A DNA stretch of 64,000 nt from Streptomyces sp. RKND-216 (lineage in GTDB: Bacteria > Actinomycetota > Actinomycetes > Streptomycetales > Streptomycetaceae), in the NCBI RefSeq assembly GCF_004795255.1, contig NZ_SSBQ01000002.1:2437501-2501500 (forward strand), given 5' to 3'. The notes beneath the pieces are model-generated. The model was given only the letters and a program-made list of their open reading frames with translations, had not been told where the DNA came from and made no database searches. This document shows, one piece after another, positions 9,000-17,616 of this stretch (the first letter of the stretch is position 1; the number at the start of each line of letters is the position of its first letter). Both the position numbers and the translations under genes were made by a program.

Positions 9000-10676
9000 T
9001 CAGCTGGTGCTGGGTGTGGGCTCGGAGACCGTGGGGGTCGGGTCGGGGTCCGGCTCCGGGGAGGGCGTCGGCTCCTCGGACGGCGTGGGCTCCTGCGACG
9101 GCGTCGGGTCCGGATCCGGCTCGGGGTCGGGCTCCGGGTCCGGGGAGGGCGTCGGCTCCTGGGAGCCGGGGGGTTCCTGTGTGCCGCCCCCGGGGTCCTG
9201 CGGCCCGCCCCCGGGGGGCTGCGGACTGCCCGCGCCGTGGCCCTCGATGGTGACGACGGCGCCCACCGGCCCGATGCCGATGCGCGCCGACCAGGCGCCC
9301 GCGGGCTCCCGCGCCTCCACGACATAGGCGGAGAAGGACACGGACTGGCCGGGTTGGAGCACCCCGGAGGAACGACTCAGCACGAGCCAGTCGGCGGACG
9401 TGCCGGCCGTCCAGTGGACGGCGCTGTCGCCGGTGGCGGTGAGCGTGATCAGCGTGCCGTCGCCGGCGGGCTGGGCCTGGACGGTGAGGCGCCGGGCACC
9501 CCTGGTGGGGCCGCCCGGACCGGACCCTTCGCCGCCTTCGACGCGAACGGAGACGCGCGAGTCGGGGTCGCCCTTGCGGTGCTTGCCCGGGCCGGGCTCG
9601 GCGCGGCCCACGTGCCGGTAGGCGGAGTCGCCGCCGTTCTGCGCGCCGTCGTCCTGTTCGGTGGCGGAGACGGGCGCGGTGCTGCGCCCTTCGCCGGTGA
9701 GCGGCGCGCCCCGGTACGCCGCCCAGAGGGCCAGTACGGGGGCGGCCACCACGGTGGCGACGACGGTGGTGGTGACGGCGCGGCTGCGGAGGCGTTCGAT
9801 GCGGGCGGCACGGTCCCTGACCTCGGCAGGGAAACCGTTCCTGCCGAAGCGGGGACTGTGCTGGCAGCGGGCGCGGCGGGCGGCTCGGAGCGCTGCCTGC
9901 ACGGAGTGCCGCGGCGCCTCCAGCACGGCGAGCGAGGTGGGGCCTGTGGGGGCGGTGCCCGGCCAGCCGATGCCGGCCATGGCGCGCTCCGCGGCGCGGC
10001 GGCACTCGGCGCAGTCGTCGACGTGCCGGACGAGTTCGCGGCGGAGCGCGGAGCCCATGAGGAGGCGGTCGTCGCCGGCGAGCCGGCCGACCAGCGGGCA
10101 CCCGCCGGACTCGACGACGGCGAGCGCGGCGCGGGTCCGCTCCACCTCGCAGGCCGCGCTGGTGAGCAGGTCGCCGGCGGCCTCGGTGCTCAGCGACAGC
10201 ACGGCCGCCACCTCACGGGTGGGCAGCCCGTGCCGCACGGAGAGTTCCAGCGCCTCGCGCTGTTCGGGGGTGGTGCCGGCGGCCTCCGGCCAGGCGAGGG
10301 CGGCGAGTTCCCGGCGGCGCTGGGTCGCGGCGGCGCCGGAGAGCTGCGGCGAGGTGGCCGGGCCGCGGTCGCCGGGGCCCTGTTGGGCGAGGCGGCGCAG
10401 GCAGGCCCAGCGGGTGAGCGCGTAGAGCCAGGGTCGGTGGAGTCCGCGGTCGGCGGGCGCGCGGTCCCGTTCGTGCTGCCGGTCGGCGAGAGCGAGGGCC
10501 TCGCCCAGCGCGGCGGTGGCCGCGTCGTGCTCGCACATGACGGAGAGGGAGTAGGTGAACAGCCCGTCGAGACAGGATTCGTAGCGTTCCGAGCGGGGTG
10601 CGGGCGTCGGCCGCCGCACCGAGTGCGCTCGGTGTGCGCCGGTGGTGTGCGTGGAGTGCTCGCGCCTGGTGCTCAT
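9000..10676 (-). CDS. Membrane protein with sigma-like, anti-sigma zinc-finger and BACON domains
   Basis: 558 residues in an unusual order. Residues about 30-190 resemble a sigma-70 family core ([33 protein letters not shown], then an HTH-like [20 protein letters not shown]). Residues 218-225 (HVDDCAEC) are the HxxxCxxC zinc site of ZAS anti-sigma factors. A transmembrane helix spans about 301-320. Outside, residues about 396-480 form a BACON-like beta domain ([20 protein letters not shown]), followed by a Pro/Glu/Asp-rich tail of about 70 residues. I infer a membrane-tethered regulator or a degenerate sigma factor; whether it binds promoters or RNA polymerase is unknown. Confidence 0.8.
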   Translation of the reverse strand: MSTRREHSTHTTGAHRAHSVRRPTPAPRSERYESCLDGLFTYSLSVMCEHDAATAALGEALALADRQHERDRAPADRGLHRPWLYALTRWACLRRLAQQGPGDRGPATSPQLSGAAATQRRRELAALAWPEAAGTTPEQREALELSVRHGLPTREVAAVLSLSTEAAGDLLTSAACEVERTRAALAVVESGGCPLVGRLAGDDRLLMGSALRRELVRHVDDCAECRRAAERAMAGIGWPGTAPTGPTSLAVLEAPRHSVQAALRAARRARCQHSPRFGRNGFPAEVRDRAARIERLRSRAVTTTVVATVVAAPVLALWAAYRGAPLTGEGRSTAPVSATEQDDGAQNGGDSAYRHVGRAEPGPGKHRKGDPDSRVSVRVEGGEGSGPGGPTRGARRLTVQAQPAGDGTLITLTATGDSAVHWTAGTSADWLVLSRSSGVLQPGQSVSFSAYVVEAREPAGAWSARIGIGPVGAVVTIEGHGAGSPQPPGGGPQDPGGGTQEPPGSQEPTPSPDPEPDPEPDPDPTPSQEPTPSEEPTPSPEPDPDPTPTVSEPTPSTS

Positions 10677-10838
10677 TCGAGGACGGTAGGACGACAGCGG
10701 CGTGTCGTCGGACCAACTTGAGCAGCTTTACTTCTTCCGAGTGACGATCTCCCTCGATGGGGGACATGTCGCGGCCACAGGGTGACGTCTGTCCACAGTC
10801 CGGGGGGCTCGTGGGGGCGGAGTGTCGGCGCGCGCCGC

Positions 10839-10844
10839 TAACGT
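10839..10844 (+). promoter_or_regulatory. Candidate -10 element for radA
   Basis: TAACGT ends 7 nt before the radA ATG, predicting a transcript that starts at or within a base of the start codon. No clear -35 is visible. Confidence 0.4.
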
Positions 10845-10851
10845 GGCGGTC

Positions 10852-12285
10852 ATGGCTGCTCGCAAGTCGTCCACCAGGGACCGTCCTTCGTACCGCTGCA
10901 CCGAGTGCGGCTGGACCACCGCCAAGTGGCTCGGCCGCTGCCCGGAGTGCCACGCGTGGGGCACGGTCGAGGAGACCGGCAGCGCCCCCGCCGTACGGAC
11001 CACGGCGGCCAGCCGCGTGGTGTCGCCGGCGCTGCCGATCGGTCAGGTGGACGGCCGGCAGGCCACCGCCCGCTGCACCGGCGTGCCGGAGCTGGACCGG
11101 GTGCTGGGCGGCGGACTGGTGCCGGGGGCCGTGGTGCTGCTGGCCGGTGAGCCGGGCGTCGGCAAGTCCACGCTGTTGCTGGACGTGGCGGCCAAGGCGG
11201 CGAGCGAGCAGCGGCCCACGCTGTACGTGACGGGCGAGGAGTCCGCGGGCCAGGTGCGGCTGCGCGCCGACCGGATCGGCGCGCTCAGCGACCACCTCTA
11301 CCTGGCGGCGGAGACCGACCTCTCCGCCGTACTCGGCCACCTGGACGAGGTGAAGCCGTCGCTCCTGATCCTGGACTCGGTGCAGACCGTGGCCTCCCCG
11401 GAGATCGACGGCGCGCCGGGCGGCGTGGCGCAGGTGCGGGAGGTCGCCGGCGCCCTGATCCGCGCCTCGAAGGAACGCGGCATGTCCACGCTGCTGGTGG
11501 GCCACGTCACCAAGGACGGCGCGATCGCCGGTCCGCGCCTGCTGGAGCACCTGGTGGACGTCGTGCTGCACTTCGAGGGCGACCGGCACGCCCGCCTGCG
11601 TCTGGTGCGCGGCGTGAAGAACCGGTACGGCGCGACGGACGAGGTGGGCTGCTTCGAGCTGCACGACGAGGGCATCACCGGCCTCGCCGACCCGTCCGGG
11701 CTGTTCCTCACCCGCCGCGACGACCCGGTGCCGGGCACCTGCCTGACGGTGACGCTGGAGGGGCGGCGGCCCCTGGTCGCGGAGGTGCAGGCTCTGACCG
11801 TGGACAGCCAGATCCCGTCGCCGCGGCGTACGACGTCCGGGCTGGAGACGTCGCGGGTGTCGATGATGCTGGCGGTGCTGGAGCAGCGCGGCCGGATCAG
11901 CGCGCTGGGCAAGCGGGACATCTACAGCGCCACCGTCGGCGGCGTGAAGCTGTCCGAGCCGGCCGCGGACCTCGCCGTGGCACTGGCTCTGGCCAGTGCG
12001 GCGAGCGACACACCGCTTCCGAAGAACCTGGTGGCGATCGGCGAGGTCGGTCTGGCGGGCGAGGTGCGGCGAGTGACCGGCGTCCAGCGGCGGCTCGCAG
12101 AGGCCGCCCGGCTCGGCTTCACACACGCGCTGGTGCCGGGTGATCCGGGCCGCGTACCGTCCGGCATGCGGGTGCGGGAGGTGGCCGACATCGGGGACGC
12201 GTTGCGCGTGCTCCCGGCGCGCCCGCAGCGCGGCCGGGGCCCCGGCGCGGACCAAGAGCCCCAAGAGGAGGAGGCCCGCCGGTAG
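10852..12285 (+). CDS. radA: DNA repair protein RadA/Sms
   Basis: Branch-migration ATPase of homologous recombination, 477 residues. N-terminal C4 zinc finger YRCTECGWTTAKWLGRCPEC; RecA-like core with Walker A AGEPGVGKSTLLLD and Walker B PSLLILDSVQT; the RadA-specific motif is KNRYG (Tyr in place of the common Phe); C-terminal Lon-like domain with SEPAADLAVALALASA and GEVGLAGEVRRV. Start ATG 10852 gives MAARKSSTRDRPSYRC, placing the zinc finger at the normal distance; GTG at 10822 is less likely. It directly precedes disA on the same strand; RadA is known to modulate DisA activity in other actinobacteria. Confidence 0.95.
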   Translation: MAARKSSTRDRPSYRCTECGWTTAKWLGRCPECHAWGTVEETGSAPAVRTTAASRVVSPALPIGQVDGRQATARCTGVPELDRVLGGGLVPGAVVLLAGEPGVGKSTLLLDVAAKAASEQRPTLYVTGEESAGQVRLRADRIGALSDHLYLAAETDLSAVLGHLDEVKPSLLILDSVQTVASPEIDGAPGGVAQVREVAGALIRASKERGMSTLLVGHVTKDGAIAGPRLLEHLVDVVLHFEGDRHARLRLVRGVKNRYGATDEVGCFELHDEGITGLADPSGLFLTRRDDPVPGTCLTVTLEGRRPLVAEVQALTVDSQIPSPRRTTSGLETSRVSMMLAVLEQRGRISALGKRDIYSATVGGVKLSEPAADLAVALALASAASDTPLPKNLVAIGEVGLAGEVRRVTGVQRRLAEAARLGFTHALVPGDPGRVPSGMRVREVADIGDALRVLPARPQRGRGPGADQEPQEEEARR

Positions 12286-12447
12286 ACTTTGCCCCGGTCT
12301 CGCCCGTCGGCGACATTCGCGTACGGCACGCGTGTACGACAATCGCCTGGGAGTGCCTGTGGAGGCGCGGGGCGCACCCTGGGGGTGTGCCGGAGCCGAA
12401 CGTGACGACGTGATGCCGACAGGCACCCGCACGACCGAAGGAGTCCA

Positions 12448-13587
12448 GTGGCAGCCAACGACCGGGCAACGGCTCCGGGAAGGTCCGGTGGGACCCTCGG
12501 CGGCTCCCGCGCCGACAGCCTGATGCGCGCCTCGCTGAGTGCGGTCGCGCCCGGAACGGCCCTCCGCGACGGACTCGAGCGGGTCCTGCGGGGCAACACC
12601 GGCGGACTCATCGTCCTCGGCATGGACAGGACCGTGGAGTCGCTGTGCAGCGGCGGCTTCGTACTCGATGTCGACTTCACCGCGACCCGGCTGCGCGAGC
12701 TGTGCAAGCTGGACGGCGCGCTGATCCTGGACCGCGACATCACCAAGATCGTGCGCGCCGGGGTACAGCTGGTGCCCGACGCGTCCATCCCGACCGAGGA
12801 GACGGGCACCCGGCACCGGACCGCCCAGCGGATCTCCATCCAGACCGGCTGCCCGGTGGTCTCGGTCAGCCAGTCGATGCGGCTGATCGCCCTGTACGTG
12901 GGCGGGCAGCGGCGCGTGCTGGAGGACTCCGCCGCAATCCTGTCCCGCGCCAACCAGGCGCTGGCGACGCTGGAGCGGTACAAGCTCCGGCTCGACGAGG
13001 TCGCCGGGACGCTGTCCGCGCTGGAGATCGAAGACCTGGTGACCGTCCGGGACGTCTCCGCGGTCGCGCAGCGGCTGGAGATGGTGCGCCGCATCGCCAC
13101 GGAGATCGCCGAGTACGTCGTGGAGCTGGGCACCGACGGGCGGCTGCTGTCCCTCCAGCTGGACGAGCTGATCGCCGGCGTCGAGCCGGAGCGGGAGCTG
13201 GTCGCGCGGGACTACGTCCCGCAGCCCGGCACGTCCGGCCGCCGTTCCCGCACGGTCCCCGAGGCGCTCGGCGAACTGGACCGCCTCACGCACACCGAGC
13301 TGCTGGAGCTGCCCACGGTGGCCCGGGCCCTGGGGTACTCCGGGTCGCCGGAGACGCTCGACTCGTCGGTCTCGCCGCGCGGCTTCCGCCTGCTCGCGAA
13401 GGTGCCTCGGCTGCCCGGGGCGGTCATCGACCGTCTCGTGGACCACTTCGGCGGGCTGCAGAAGCTGCTGGCCGCGAGCGTCGACGACCTCCAGACCGTC
13501 GAGGGCGTCGGGGAGGCCCGTGCCCGCTCTGTCCGCGAGGGCCTGTCGCGGCTCGCGGAGTCCTCCATCCTGGAGCGGTACGTCTAG
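12448..13587 (+). CDS. disA: Diadenylate cyclase DisA (c-di-AMP synthase)
   Basis: Condenses two ATP into cyclic di-AMP and scans DNA for recombination intermediates. 379 residues: DAC catalytic domain first, with DGALILDRD (DGA at 89-91) and [10 protein letters not shown] (RHRT at 122-125), the two conserved active-site motifs; then the DisA linker spine; then a C-terminal helix-hairpin-helix domain ([20 protein letters not shown]). GTG at 12448 has GAAGGAG at good spacing. TAGACT at 12283-12288, across the radA stop, could be a -10 for disA alone; otherwise it is read from radA. Confidence 0.96.
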   Translation: MAANDRATAPGRSGGTLGGSRADSLMRASLSAVAPGTALRDGLERVLRGNTGGLIVLGMDRTVESLCSGGFVLDVDFTATRLRELCKLDGALILDRDITKIVRAGVQLVPDASIPTEETGTRHRTAQRISIQTGCPVVSVSQSMRLIALYVGGQRRVLEDSAAILSRANQALATLERYKLRLDEVAGTLSALEIEDLVTVRDVSAVAQRLEMVRRIATEIAEYVVELGTDGRLLSLQLDELIAGVEPERELVARDYVPQPGTSGRRSRTVPEALGELDRLTHTELLELPTVARALGYSGSPETLDSSVSPRGFRLLAKVPRLPGAVIDRLVDHFGGLQKLLAASVDDLQTVEGVGEARARSVREGLSRLAESSILERYV

Positions 13588-13588
13588 T

Positions 13589-13603
13589 GCTGCGGCGCGC
13601 AGC
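13589..13603 (+). terminator. Weak hairpin immediately after disA
   Basis: GCTGCG and CGCAGC pair around a GCG loop, starting 2 nt after the disA stop. A second GC-only repeat follows at 13636-13651. The remaining 13588-13809 gap between the convergent genes shows no other structure or coding potential. Confidence 0.3.
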
Positions 13604-13809
13604 CGACGCGTAGGGATGCCCGCCGTCGCGTGGACGCGCGCCGGAGCGCGCCCGGCCCCTCCCGCCGTGCCCTCCCCGCCTGCGCGCGCCGTAGCGGCGG
13701 CACGAGGGCGCGCCCGGCCCCAGCACCGAACGTTCAGGAGTGCGGCTGGGGCACCAGACCGGGCGCCCGGCCGTCCTGGGGCGTTCGCGGGAAGCGGTCC
13801 GTCGGAGGG

Positions 13810-14661
13810 TCAGTCCTTGGCCAGGACGAAGGAGGTCTGTTCGGTGGACAGGTCCGCGACCTCGATCTCGACGAGGTAGCTGCCTGCCGGGACCTTGCCG
13901 CTCTCCGGCGTGGCGCATTCGGGCTTGCTGCGCTCGCGGTCCCACTCCAGCGTGTGGACGCTGTCTCCCTTCGCGGGAACCTCGATCCAGGCGGCGCCGC
14001 GGCTGGGCGGGCAGTCGTCGGAGGACCAGACGCGATCGCCGTCGGAGTCGGTGACGGTGAGGACCGTCGCGGTCCGACCGAGGTCGACGCGGCAGGCCTC
14101 GCCGGAGTCGTTCGCCAGGGTGAGCTTCAGCTTGGGGGTGTCGCCCGGCTCGTACTCGTTCTCCACGCTCTTCAGGGCGACGCTCACGTCGCCGGGGGAG
14201 CAGTCGGCCAGGCCCGGGCCCGCCGGGATGCCGTCGCCGCCGGTGAGGCCGCCGCTGGACCCGGCCAGGGCGCCGCCACCACCGCTGCCGGAACCGGAGC
14301 CGCCGCCCGCGCCGGAACCGCCCTCGGAGCCGCCCGACCCGCCGGCGCCTTCGGCTCCGCCGGAGCCGGACCCGTCGTCGCCTCCCGAGCCGGCGCCGCC
14401 GTCCACCTCGTCACGTCCGCCGGGACGTTCGGTGACGGAGGGCATCGAGTCGGTGGGCCCGGGCGTGATGGGGTCGGTGGGGCCCCGGCTGCCGTCGCTG
14501 CCACCGGCGGCGTCCTGTCCCTGGTCGCCCTTGCTCCCGCCGAGGCTGATCGCCCACACGACGAGAAGCACGACCAGCGCCAGGAGGGCCAGCGCGACGG
14601 CCCTCCGCCGCCAGTAGATGGAGGAGGGGAGCGGTCCGATCGGATTGCGCAGTGATCCCAC
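13810..14661 (-). CDS. Membrane-anchored extracellular protein with Gly/Ser linker
   Basis: 283 residues. A short cytoplasmic start with an RRR stop-transfer signal, one transmembrane helix (AVALALLALVVLLVVWAISL, about 21-40), then roughly 100 residues of Gly/Ser/Asp-rich linker, then a C-terminal beta domain (about 150-283) beginning CSPGDVSVALKSVENEYEPG with further Cys in GEACRVDLG, DDCPPSRG and KPECATPESG. The order suggests a surface-exposed ligand or cell-wall-facing module like DUF4232-type domains; I cannot name a function. GTG at 14661 follows TAAGGT by 6 nt. Divergent from mutY. Confidence 0.75.
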   Translation of the reverse strand: MGSLRNPIGPLPSSIYWRRRAVALALLALVVLLVVWAISLGGSKGDQGQDAAGGSDGSRGPTDPITPGPTDSMPSVTERPGGRDEVDGGAGSGGDDGSGSGGAEGAGGSGGSEGGSGAGGGSGSGSGGGGALAGSSGGLTGGDGIPAGPGLADCSPGDVSVALKSVENEYEPGDTPKLKLTLANDSGEACRVDLGRTATVLTVTDSDGDRVWSSDDCPPSRGAAWIEVPAKGDSVHTLEWDRERSKPECATPESGKVPAGSYLVEIEVADLSTEQTSFVLAKD

Positions 14662-14667
14662 GCGGAA

Positions 14668-14673
14668 ACCTTA
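14668..14673 (-). promoter_or_regulatory. Candidate -10 for the membrane-anchored protein gene
   Basis: On the minus strand TAAGGT ends 6 nt before the GTG start, a leaderless arrangement; no Shine-Dalgarno sequence is present. Confidence 0.4.
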
Positions 14674-14878
14674 CGAGACATCAGGCGCCCCAAGGCCCCC
14701 ACCCGCCGCCGGAGTAGGCGACTTTTCCGATGAGAGACACGACGAACACCCCGAGGTGTGACAAACGTCGGCGCCGCAGCGGCCTCAGGTCCACCCGCGC
14801 TAATCGTGCGCGCACCCGGGGGACCCGGCCGCGTGGTCGTTTCTGCGCGGCGTGCCGTCGTGTCAGGATCGCTTTGCC

Positions 14879-15799
14879 ATGACTGCGACCACGGAAACCG
14901 CCGCGAACGCCTCCCCGGACCACGACCGGACAGACCTCCACGCGCCAGTCGTCGACTGGTTCGATGCGCATGCCCGCGACCTTCCCTGGCGCCGCCCCGA
15001 AGCGGGCGCCTGGGGGGTGATGGTGAGCGAGTTCATGCTGCAGCAGACCCCCGTCAACCGGGTGCTGCCGGTGTACGAGCAGTGGCTCGAACGCTGGCCG
15101 CGCCCCGCCGACCTGGCCGCCGAGGCGCCCGGTGAGGCCGTACGCGCCTGGGGCCGGCTCGGCTACCCGCGACGCGCGCTGCGGCTGCACGGGGCCGCCG
15201 CCGCCATAGCGGAACGGCACGGCGGCGACGTGCCGAAGAAGCACGCGCAACTACTGGCGCTGCCCGGCGTCGGCGAGTACACCGCCGCGGCGGTGGCCTC
15301 GTTCGCCTACGGACAGCGGCACGCCGTACTGGACACCAACGTGCGCCGCGTGTTCGCGCGAGCGGTGGCCGGACGGCAGTACCCACCGAACGCGACCACG
15401 GCCGCCGAGCGGAAGCTGGCGCGGGCGCTCGTCCCTCAGGACGAGGCGACCGCGGCACGATGGGCGGCGGCCACGATGGAACTCGGCGCGCTGGTGTGCA
15501 CGGCGCGCAGTCCGGAGTGCGGCCGCTGCCCGATCGCCGCCCAGTGCGCCTGGCAGCTCGCCGGTGCGCCCCCGCACGAGGGCCCGCCGCGCCGCACCCA
15601 GGCCTACGCCGGCACGGACCGGCAGGTGCGCGGCCGACTGCTGGCGGTGCTCCGCGAGTCGACGGCACCGGTGCCGCAGTCCGTGCTGGACCGGGTGTGG
15701 CACGAGCCGGTGCAGCGGGCCCGGGCGCTGGACGGCCTGGTCTCGGACGGTCTCGTCGAACCACTCGCCGGAGGCCTCTACCGTCTTCCACACGCCTGA
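14879..15799 (+). CDS. mutY: A/G-specific adenine DNA glycosylase MutY
   Basis: Removes adenine mispaired with 8-oxoguanine or guanine. 306 residues. The N-terminal catalytic region has WRRPEAGAWGVMVSEFMLQQ (catalytic Glu and QQT), the helix-hairpin-helix LPGVGEYTAAAVASFAY, and the catalytic Asp in AVLDTNVRRVFAR. A [4Fe-4S] site follows as C-x6-C-x2-C-x5-C (CTARSPECGRCPIAAQC). The protein ends soon after, so the C-terminal MutT-like 8-oxoG domain of E. coli MutY is short or absent, as in many actinobacterial homologues. Start ATG 14879 is preferred; a frame-compatible start at 14852 exists. Confidence 0.93.
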   Translation: MTATTETAANASPDHDRTDLHAPVVDWFDAHARDLPWRRPEAGAWGVMVSEFMLQQTPVNRVLPVYEQWLERWPRPADLAAEAPGEAVRAWGRLGYPRRALRLHGAAAAIAERHGGDVPKKHAQLLALPGVGEYTAAAVASFAYGQRHAVLDTNVRRVFARAVAGRQYPPNATTAAERKLARALVPQDEATAARWAAATMELGALVCTARSPECGRCPIAAQCAWQLAGAPPHEGPPRRTQAYAGTDRQVRGRLLAVLRESTAPVPQSVLDRVWHEPVQRARALDGLVSDGLVEPLAGGLYRLPHA

Positions 15800-15828
15800 C
15801 CGCTCGTGCGGCACTCCGCCGCACGCAG

Positions 15829-15876
15829 CCCCACGGGCGGGTGTCCCCTCCAGGGAGGGGACACCCGCCCGTGGGG
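15829..15876. terminator. Perfect 22-bp stem between convergent genes
   Basis: 15829-15850 and 15855-15876 are exact reverse complements around a 4-nt loop (CAGG). It lies 29 nt past the mutY stop and 26 nt past the stop of the VOC gene on the other strand, so it can terminate both transcripts. It is the longest perfect stem I found in the window. Confidence 0.85.
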
Positions 15877-15902
15877 GGTGACCCGGCGGCCTGACGGCGG
15901 TG

Positions 15903-16361
15903 TCAGGGGTTCTCGTCGAAGCAGGTGGAATCCCACGGCTTGGACAGGTCCAGCTCCTCCCGCTCCTGGGCCAGCGAGTACCAGTTGCCGCTGGGGTCGC
16001 GGAAGATGGCCTCGATCCCGTACGGGCGTTCCTGCGGCTCCTGGAGGAACTCGACGCCCTTCTCCTTGAGCTCCTTGTAGGTGGCGTGGCAGTCGTCGGT
16101 GCGAAAGGCGCCGGCACCGAGCACGCCCTTGGTGACCAGGGCGAGCAGCGCCTTGCCGGACTCGGGGTCCAGCCCGGAGCCGTCCGGGCGCATCAGGGTG
16201 AGCTGCACCTCCGGCTGGTCCTTCGGGCTGACGGTGATCCACCGCATGTCGCCCATCTCCATGTCGGTGCGCTCGACGAAGCCCAGGGCCTCGACGAAGA
16301 ACTTCTTGTCGCGTTCCTGGTCGGTGGACCAGACGGTGGTGAGGGCGAGGCTCTTAATCAT
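15903..16361 (-). CDS. VOC family (glyoxalase/bleomycin-resistance fold) protein
   Basis: 152 residues, one vicinal-oxygen-chelate fold with paired beta-alpha-beta-beta-beta modules: TTVWSTDQERDKKFFVEALG opens the first and FRTDDCHATYKELKEKGVEF the second, ending with AIFRDPSGNWYSLAQ. The metal-ligand positions are not all conserved His/Glu, so it could be an enzyme or a binding protein. RBS GGGAG precedes ATG 16361. A transcriptional regulator gene of the AraC family lies upstream on the same strand with a 58-bp gap and may control it. Confidence 0.82.
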   Translation of the reverse strand: MIKSLALTTVWSTDQERDKKFFVEALGFVERTDMEMGDMRWITVSPKDQPEVQLTLMRPDGSGLDPESGKALLALVTKGVLGAGAFRTDDCHATYKELKEKGVEFLQEPQERPYGIEAIFRDPSGNWYSLAQEREELDLSKPWDSTCFDENP

Positions 16362-16419
16362 GAGGAGGCTCCCGAAGGGGTGTGGCGCGGAACGCCTCTC
16401 ACGGTAGGCAGCGCCGGGC

Positions 16420-16848
16420 TCACTCCGCTTCTCCAGAATTGCGCTGCCGGAATCCTCCGGTCCACAGCATCGCGTAGCAGCCGGGGATCAGCGCGGCGCC
16501 GCTGCGTACGTGCTGCGCGCGGTAGTCGCGGGGCGTGACGCCGGTCTGCTGCTTGAAGCGGGCGGAGAAGGTGCCGACGCTGCTGAAGCCGACGAGCATG
16601 CAGATCTCGGTGACCGAGAGGTCCGCCGTGCGCAGCAGCTCCTCGGCCCGCTCGATACGGCGGCGTCCGAGGTACTGGCCGGGGCTCTCCCCGTAGGCGG
16701 ACTTGAAGGCGCGCACGAAGTGGTAGCGGGAGTATCCGGCGTGTGCGGCCACCGCGTCCAGGTCGAGGCCCGGGTCGGCCCAGTCGCGGTCCATGGCGTC
16801 CTTCGCCCTGCGCAGGGCGCGAAGCCGGGCCAGGCCGGGGGTGGTCAT
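16420..16848 (-). CDS. AraC family transcriptional regulator, HTH domain only
   Basis: 142 residues that hold only the double helix-turn-helix DNA-binding unit. First HTH: LDLDAVAAHAGYSRYHFVRA followed by FKSAYGESPGQYLGRRRIERA; second: LSVTEICMLVGFSSVGTFSARF with KQQTGVTPRDYR. There is no N-terminal cupin or other sensing domain; a 35-residue C-terminal tail (SGAALIPGCYAMLWTGG) is all that remains. Such short forms act like SoxS/MarA, controlled by abundance. The VOC gene just downstream is the likely local target, an inference from context. Confidence 0.85.
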   Translation of the reverse strand: MTTPGLARLRALRRAKDAMDRDWADPGLDLDAVAAHAGYSRYHFVRAFKSAYGESPGQYLGRRRIERAEELLRTADLSVTEICMLVGFSSVGTFSARFKQQTGVTPRDYRAQHVRSGAALIPGCYAMLWTGGFRQRNSGEAE

Positions 16849-16897
16849 GCTCCGATGGTGGCACGGGGGTGTGACAGCGGCGCCCAGACGAGGCAGG

Positions 16898-17467
16898 TCA
16901 CTCGTCCGGCCGTTTCCGTGCCGCGTCCGCGGGGCCGGTGATCGCCTCCGGCAGTGCGTCGAACCACTCCGTCACGGCCGTCTCGTAGCGGATGCCGAAG
17001 TCGAGGGTGGCCAGTGCCCACGGGTCGTGCCGCCCGGCGCGCACGTCTGCGTCGACGGCCTCCCGTTCGGCGAGGTGACGGGCCAGCCGCTCCCCGTGGA
17101 CGCGGCGGTTGGCCGCGACGAAGGCGGCCAGGCGTTCGGGGGGCAGGTGCCGGCCGAAGCTCAGGGTGAGCAGCAGGGGGAAGCGGATCTGCTCCGGTTC
17201 GGGCTCCCGGTCGAGCCAGGCGAGGAAAGCCTGGCGGCCGGCCTCGGTCAGCGCGTACGGCCGCCGGTCGCGCGGGCCGCGCTCCCCCACCTCGACCAGG
17301 CCGTCCTCGGCGAGGCGGGCCAGTTCACGGTAGACCTGGCTGCGGGTGACCGACCAGAATTCGCCGACGGCCCGCTGCGCGACCTCGGCGAGGTCCCAGC
17401 CACTCATCGGCCCGGCGTGCAGGAACCCCAGCAGCGAGCCCGCAGTGGCGTTCGGCGTGCGCGGCAT
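16898..17467 (-). CDS. PadR family transcriptional regulator
   Basis: 189 residues: winged helix first (SLLGFLHAGPMSGWDLAEVA, FWSVTRSQVYRELARLAEDG, RDRRPYALTEAGRQAFLAWL), then the C-terminal helical dimerisation region of Vir_act_alpha_C type (about 95-175). This order and length fit the PadR-s2 type. ATG 17467 has GGAGGGGAG upstream. The gene diverges from the DUF1707 gene, and the intervening 149 bp holds two matched palindromes, so autoregulation and control of the neighbour are likely. Confidence 0.88.
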   Translation of the reverse strand: MPRTPNATAGSLLGFLHAGPMSGWDLAEVAQRAVGEFWSVTRSQVYRELARLAEDGLVEVGERGPRDRRPYALTEAGRQAFLAWLDREPEPEQIRFPLLLTLSFGRHLPPERLAAFVAANRRVHGERLARHLAEREAVDADVRAGRHDPWALATLDFGIRYETAVTEWFDALPEAITGPADAARKRPDE

Positions 17468-17537
17468 GACGTCTCCCCTCCGGGCGACCCGTGACCGTCC
17501 GCTGTCGCCGCCGGGGCGTCCCTGAGCAGCCTTGACA

Positions 17538-17550
17538 GTCCACAGTGGAC
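17538..17550. promoter_or_regulatory. Palindromic operator 1 in the padR control region
   Basis: GTCCACAGTGGAC is a perfect palindrome with one central base. It directly follows TTGACA (17532-17537), a good -35 for the rightward gene, and so lies in the spacer before a weak -10 (AAGCAT, 17555-17560). Binding here would block rightward transcription. Confidence 0.55.
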
Positions 17551-17577
17551 GGTGAAGCATGGTTGCCCACACTATCT

Positions 17578-17588
17578 TCCACTGTGGA
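17578..17588. promoter_or_regulatory. Palindromic operator 2 in the padR control region
   Basis: TCCACTGTGGA shares the CCAC-N-GTGG core with operator 1, centre to centre 39 bp away, and both are followed by the same CGGTG. Two copies of one core between divergent genes point to cooperative binding by the PadR product. Confidence 0.55.
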
Positions 17589-17616
17589 CGGTGGGCCGAG
17601 GAAGGAGGCGGTGACC

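Noticed and set aside
9010..9180. Repetitive sequence resembling a tandem-repeat locus
   Set aside because: It encodes the Pro/Glu/Asp-rich tail of the BACON protein; repeats are irregular and protein-driven, not a CRISPR or VNTR array.
12286..12447. Possible c-di-AMP riboswitch before disA
   Set aside because: The conserved core of the ydaO/yuaA class is not recognisable in the 162-bp gap.
10213..13446. A 1077-codon open frame on the minus strand opposite radA and disA
   Set aside because: Runs through two well-supported genes on the other strand and has no recognisable domain.
14230..14400. GC-rich low-complexity tract
   Set aside because: Explained by the Gly/Ser linker of the membrane-anchored protein.
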